A stretch of 43,606 nt of DNA from positions 1 to 43,606 of the forward strand of contig NZ_BCQR01000101.1 in NCBI RefSeq assembly GCF_001552175.1. Reading direction: 5' to 3'. Below the pieces are notes generated by a model. The model made no database searches. It was given only the letters and a program-made list of their open reading frames with translations, and was not told where the DNA came from. Positions 40,372 through 43,606 of this stretch are shown here, one piece after another (the first letter of the stretch is position 1; each line of letters opens with the position of its first letter). This stretch comes from Actinomadura kijaniata NBRC 14229. Lineage in GTDB: Bacteria > Actinomycetota > Actinomycetes > Streptosporangiales > Streptosporangiaceae. The position numbers and the translations under genes are program-made.

Positions 40372-40977
40372 TCAGGCCTCCTGGGGCTCGGGCGTCAGGC
40401 CCCGCGCCTTCATGGCGTGCAGCACCATGGTGATGAGGACCTCCTTGCAGGACTCCAGGCTGCGGGCGTCGCAGAGCATCACCGGGACGTTCGGCCCCAG
40501 GTTCAGCGCCGCCTGGATCTCCGCCAGGTCGTACCGTCGCGCGCCCTCGAAGCAGTTGACCGCCACGACGAACGGCGTGCCGCGCCGCTCGAAGTAGTCG
40601 ACCGACGGGAAGCAGTCGGCCAGGCGGCGGGTGTCGGCCAGCACGACCGCTCCGAGCGCGCCGAGCGCGACCTCGTCCCACATGAACCAGAACCGCTCCT
40701 GCCCGGGGGTGCCGAACAGGTACAGGATGTACTCGTCGCGGATGGTGATGCGGCCGAAGTCCATCGCGACCGTGGTGGTCGACTTGGCCTCGACCCCGGA
40801 GACGTCGTCCACGCCGACGCTCGCGTCGGTGAGGATCTCCTCGGTGCGCAGCGGCCGCGTCTCCGACACCGTGCCGACCATGGTGGTCTTGCCGACGCCG
40901 AAACCGCCCGCGATCACGATCTTGACCGCGGTGGGGATGCGCGGCCCGTCGGCCGGCCTAGAGCGCCCGAAGCCCAT
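40372..40977 (-). CDS. cvnD: conservon GTPase (CvnD type)
   Basis: A 201-residue small GTP-binding protein. KIVIAGGFGVGKTTMVGTVS holds the P-loop (GGFGVGKT, 24-31), and LFGTPGQERFWFMW is the G3 motif with the Trp-rich switch typical of conservon proteins; AVNCFEG is where Ras-like proteins have NKxD, so guanine specificity is less certain. It is the last gene of a cvnB-C-D run and overlaps the DUF742 gene by 20 bases. In Streptomyces such GTPases act with a sensor kinase at the membrane in development and antibiotic control. Confidence 0.92.
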   Translation of the reverse strand: MGFGRSRPADGPRIPTAVKIVIAGGFGVGKTTMVGTVSETRPLRTEEILTDASVGVDDVSGVEAKSTTTVAMDFGRITIRDEYILYLFGTPGQERFWFMWDEVALGALGAVVLADTRRLADCFPSVDYFERRGTPFVVAVNCFEGARRYDLAEIQAALNLGPNVPVMLCDARSLESCKEVLITMVLHAMKARGLTPEPQEA

Positions 40978-41485
40978 CGATCACCGCCTTGTAGAGCTGG
41001 AGGTCGTGCATGTCCGCCTCGGGTTCGGGTTCCTGGAGGGCGATGAGCCCGTGGTCGAGCAGGTCGCCCAGCAGCACCCGGACCGTGGCGACCGGCAGGT
41101 CGAGATGGCCGGTGATCTCGGCGACCGACATGACCTGCTGGCACAGCCGCCAGATCGCCAGGTGCTCGGGGCCGAGGCCGACGGAGTTCTCCGGCTCCGG
41201 GCCGGTCGCGAGCACCAGCGTGATCAGGTCGAACTCGCCGCGGGTCGGCTCGATGCGGCCGCCGGTCATCACGTACGGGCGGAGCATCGGGCCGGCCGGC
41301 TCGTCCGGCGGCCCCTCCGGCCCGGGGGGCTCGAACGCGTTCGGCTCGTACGCGCGCTGCTCGAACGCGGGGAGGTCGGGAGCCGGGCGCTCCCGCCACT
41401 CCGGCGGGGTCTCGGGCCACCGCTCCCGGTCCGGCGGGACGTCCCCCCTCGGGGGGTAGGGTGTCGGATCCTCCGGCGGCATCAT
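40958..41485 (-). CDS. cvnC: conservon DUF742 protein (CvnC type)
   Basis: A 175-residue protein. The first 65 residues are Pro/Glu/Arg-rich and probably disordered; the DUF742 domain follows (LRPYVMTGGRIEPTRGEFDL through VATVRVLLGDLLDHGLIAL), a winged-helix-like fold without proven DNA binding. The ATG at 41485 overlaps the roadblock gene's stop (ATGA); a second ATG at 41482 is three bases later. It bridges the roadblock and GTPase proteins in the conservon signalling module. Confidence 0.92.
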   Translation of the reverse strand: MMPPEDPTPYPPRGDVPPDRERWPETPPEWRERPAPDLPAFEQRAYEPNAFEPPGPEGPPDEPAGPMLRPYVMTGGRIEPTRGEFDLITLVLATGPEPENSVGLGPEHLAIWRLCQQVMSVAEITGHLDLPVATVRVLLGDLLDHGLIALQEPEPEADMHDLQLYKAVIDGLRAL

Positions 41486-41907
41486 GAGACGGGCCGCTCC
41501 GCGTCCGCGATCTCGGCGCGCGTCGGGGTGGACAGGTGCTCGCCCATGCTGTTGACCAGCACCGCCATCTCGTAGGCGATCAGGCCCACATCGGCCTCCG
41601 CGTCGGCCAGCACCGCCAGGCACGCGCCCTTGCCGGCCACGGTGACCAGCAGGAACGCCGACCGCATCTCGACGATGGTCTGCCGGACCGGGCCGCCGCC
41701 GAACCGCGTCCCGGCGCCCTTGGCCAGGCTCTGGATGCCCGCGGCGACCGCCGCCAGGTGTTCGCCGTCGTCGGCGCTCATGCCGGCCGACGCGGCCATC
41801 AGCAGGCCGTCGGCCGACAGGACGACGGCGTTGTCGGCGTGCGGGACCCGGGCGACCAGGTCGTCCAGCAGCCAGCTCAGGTCCGCCGACGCGCCCGTCT
41901 TCTGCAT
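41482..41907 (-). CDS. cvnB: roadblock/LC7 domain protein (CvnB type)
   Basis: A 141-residue protein consisting mostly of one roadblock/LC7 fold (WLLDDLVARVPHADNAVVLS, LMAASAGMSADDGEHLAAVA, through LAVLADAEADVGLIAYEMA), typical of proteins that regulate small GTPases such as MglB. It should act on CvnD. ATG 41907 overlaps the stop of the upstream kinase-tail frame (TGATG), which shows that the upstream frame is, or recently was, translated. Confidence 0.93.
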   Translation of the reverse strand: MQKTGASADLSWLLDDLVARVPHADNAVVLSADGLLMAASAGMSADDGEHLAAVAAGIQSLAKGAGTRFGGGPVRQTIVEMRSAFLLVTVAGKGACLAVLADAEADVGLIAYEMAVLVNSMGEHLSTPTRAEIADAERPVS

Positions 41908-42422
41908 CACTGATCGTCCTCGCCTTCCGGAGTGGTGGTGCCCTGGAACGGGCCGGAGTCCGCCGCGCGGCGGGCGGCGGACCGGCCGAGACGGGTGCCG
42001 CGCTGGTAGGAGCCCATGATCCGCCGCACCTCGGCGGGGGAGCGGGGCGGTTCGGCCTCGGGCTCGGGCCGCGCGGCGGTGGGCGGCTCGTCGGTGCGCA
42101 GCGCCGGCGCCAGGCCGGCCTGCGGCACCCGGACGGGCAGCCCGGAGGGGGTGGAGTCCTGGGGCACGGGTGACCGCGTCTCCTCGGCGTCGGGGTGCTC
42201 GACCCGGTGTGGCCCGGTTCCGCACGGCCCGGTCCCGTGCCGCGCGACCCGGCGGGACGGCCCGCCGGAGGTGGCGGGCCGGACGGGGCCGGGGCGGTGT
42301 GCGCGCCGCGACGGGGCCGCTCCCCCGCGCGGGGTCACCCGGGCCGCGGACGTCCACGGGACGCTCGCCGACACCGGCGGCACCGTGTCCTTCGCCCGCG
42401 GTCGGAAGTCGCGGAAACACAT
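41907..42422 (-). CDS. residual C-terminal tail of a conservon sensor kinase (CvnA), kinase domain missing
   Basis: The last 85 or so codons encode GLPVRVPQAGLAPALR..., SPAEVRRIMGSYQRGTRLGR and an acidic end. This is the tail found after the ATPase domain in conservon histidine kinases (GLPVRVPQxxLAP, PEEVRxxMSSxQxGTxRGR). No sensor, HAMP, H-box or HATPase sequence precedes it: the frame upstream is low-complexity Arg/Pro/Ala and stops being open by 42570, with an unrelated gene at 42640. The start is uncertain; candidates are ATG 42422 (171 residues) and GTG 42167 (86 residues), neither with a good ribosome binding site. I read it as a truncated gene still coupled to cvnB. Confidence 0.65.
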   Translation of the reverse strand: MCFRDFRPRAKDTVPPVSASVPWTSAARVTPRGGAAPSRRAHRPGPVRPATSGGPSRRVARHGTGPCGTGPHRVEHPDAEETRSPVPQDSTPSGLPVRVPQAGLAPALRTDEPPTAARPEPEAEPPRSPAEVRRIMGSYQRGTRLGRSAARRAADSGPFQGTTTPEGEDDQ

Positions 42423-42639
42423 CGCTTTTCGCCCCAACGAATTGTCATGGTGTCGGCGCGCGGCGGGTGGAACCGGTTGCGAGACACGTGGCGGCGGGGT
42501 GGGGGCGCGGCGGCGATTCACCGCATTCGCGCACCGATGAACCTTACCAACGGGATCATTCCGTCTCAAGGCGAATGGTTACGCCACGTGTTCCGGTAAT
42601 GCGCGTTTGTGAAAACGTCGCTTCCCTTCCGCCTCGCGT
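42423..42639. other. intergenic region, conservon / terpene cyclase-like gene
   Basis: These 217 bases separate two minus-strand genes and are less GC-rich than the surroundings, particularly 42530-42640. They probably hold the conservon promoter. A single TTGTGAA half-site (42605-42611) lacks its partner, so I do not call a Rex operator. Confidence 0.4.
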
Positions 42640-43606
42640 TCAGATGATTCTTCCGCCCAGTCGCAGCGCCCCCAGAACGGCGGCCCGCACGATCGCGAGA
42701 GGCCGGTAGAGGTCCTTGTCGTGCCACAGCGGCGGCCGATCGGCATCGATGTCGCTGGTGAGCGGGACCGCGCGCAGGAACGCCGTGCCGGACGCGACCG
42801 CCTCCCGCACCGCCCGCCGAGCCCCGGCGGGGACGCCGCGCGCGAGCGACAGCGTCTGCACGGCGTAGGCGGTCTCCTCGGCCGACCCGCCCAGGACGCC
42901 CCAGGATCCGTCGGCGTTACGGGTGTCCAGAATCCAGCGGACGGCGCGTTCGACCGCCGGGACCGCCGCCGCGCCGCCGAACCCGTCGAGCGCGAGCGCG
43001 ACGCAGAACGTCGCGTAGTACGGCGAGACGTGCCAGCGGTCCTGCCAGCGGCCGTCGTCCTCCTGCGCCGAGCACAGCCAGGAGGTGACCTTCGCGACCG
43101 TCGCCGCGTAGTGGGCGGCCGGTTCCCCGCCACCGGTGCTGCGCAGGTAGTGGCCGAACGCCTCCAGCACGTGCGCGTTGGTCGTGACCGACCGGCCGTT
43201 CTCGCCGCGCCAGGTGAAGAAGTGCGTGTCGGTCTCGTAGTTCCACAGCAGGTCGGGCGGGTGCGGGGAGCCGAGCAGCGACAGCGTGTACAGCAGCCCC
43301 GAGGAGGAGTCGGCGTCGTGGGGCAGCCCCGGCCCGCCGGGGGCGCCCGCCGGGCCCAGCGCCGTCCGCATCTCGGCGACCAGCGTGGCGGGCACCTCCA
43401 CCGGGAACCCGGCGCGGACCAGCCAGCCCAGCACCCAGCCGCGTTCGAAATGGGTGATCGGGGCGGCGACGGGCACCGGGCCGCCGTACGGGCGGACGCA
43501 CTCCTCCAGGTAGCGCAGCGCGGCGGGATGGGGCGCGGCGGGGTCGAGCCAGGCGGCGGTCGCCGCCGGGGACGCCCCGACGCTCGCGGCGGCCGCGCCG
43601 GGGCCC
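42640..43606 (-). CDS. class II terpene cyclase-like / prenyltransferase-repeat protein (5' end outside window)
   Basis: About 321 C-terminal residues are visible. They form alpha-alpha barrel repeats with QW-like motifs (DGRWQDRWHVSPYYAT, DGSWGVLGGSAEETAYAVQT) and the ending PLWHDKDLYRP...VRAAVLGAL typical of actinobacterial class II diterpene cyclases such as the mycobacterial Rv3377c type. The catalytic DXDD position seems to read DADS (in GLPHDADSSSGLL), keeping the general-acid Asp but changing the last. Upstream codons (SPAATAAWLDPAAPHPAALR) continue in frame to the edge, so the coding start lies outside the window. It might protonate a C15-C20 prenyl diphosphate; the product is unknown. 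Confidence 0.8.
   Translation of the reverse strand, partial: GPGAAAASVGASPAATAAWLDPAAPHPAALRYLEECVRPYGGPVPVAAPITHFERGWVLGWLVRAGFPVEVPATLVAEMRTALGPAGAPGGPGLPHDADSSSGLLYTLSLLGSPHPPDLLWNYETDTHFFTWRGENGRSVTTNAHVLEAFGHYLRSTGGGEPAAHYAATVAKVTSWLCSAQEDDGRWQDRWHVSPYYATFCVALALDGFGGAAAVPAVERAVRWILDTRNADGSWGVLGGSAEETAYAVQTLSLARGVPAGARRAVREAVASGTAFLRAVPLTSDIDADRPPLWHDKDLYRPLAIVRAAVLGALRLGGRII

Noticed and set aside
42605..42611. TTGTGAA as a second Rex operator
   Set aside because: Only a half-site: the bases after the four-base spacer do not form TTCACAA, and it lies downstream of a gene's stop codon on that strand.

Overview
The window is very GC-rich, uses many GTG/TTG starts, and carries a BldC homologue, a conservon (cvnB-C-D), Hanks-type kinases, a 14-gene nuo operon, a menaquinone-type demethylase/reductase set and a ccs cytochrome c maturation cluster. 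That combination indicates a high-GC filamentous actinobacterium; a member of the Thermomonosporaceae/Streptosporangiales such as Actinomadura is my guess, not something the sequence proves. There are about 40 protein genes and no recognisable tRNA, rRNA, CRISPR array or insertion sequence. No stretch above 300 bases lacks a gene.

Region 1 (1-10822): a 3'-truncated degenerate kinase, hemL (haem precursor synthesis), then an accessory block: a dapA-like aldolase and an EamA exporter read away from a LysR regulator, a DUF1801 protein, a membrane pseudokinase divergent from an intact membrane kinase, an unknown 205-residue protein and a secreted beta-propeller protein. Region 2 (10944-15669): histidine phosphatase, resA, ccdA, resB, ccsB. 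In mycobacteria hemL lies directly before this set, so here the cluster is split by about 8 kb.

Region 3 (15682-20801): a PLDc_N membrane protein, an anthrax-lethal-factor-like metallopeptidase with a small acidic partner, bldC, a threonine dehydratase-like enzyme, a DUF4229 protein and a Tat-exported cholesterol oxidase with two matches to the KstR operator.

Region 4 (21008-40310): menG, a geranylgeranyl-reductase/MenJ-like gene, nuoA to nuoN and a polyprenyl diphosphate synthase, all on the plus strand. A perfect 20-bp Rex-type operator sits just before the reductase gene. The layout suggests that NADH-responsive Rex coordinates complex I with the menaquinone pool it feeds. Most nuo genes overlap by 1-14 bases, but the nuoA/nuoB and nuoB/nuoC junctions each hold a 103-base repeat, 98 of 103 bases identical, which is the most unusual structure here.

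Region 5 (40372-43606): a conservon read leftwards (GTPase, DUF742, roadblock) in which the sensor kinase is reduced to its C-terminal tail, then a class II terpene-cyclase-like gene cut by the window edge. Several genes carry a -10-like TANNNT hexamer 6-9 bases before the start codon, the pattern expected of leaderless mRNAs.
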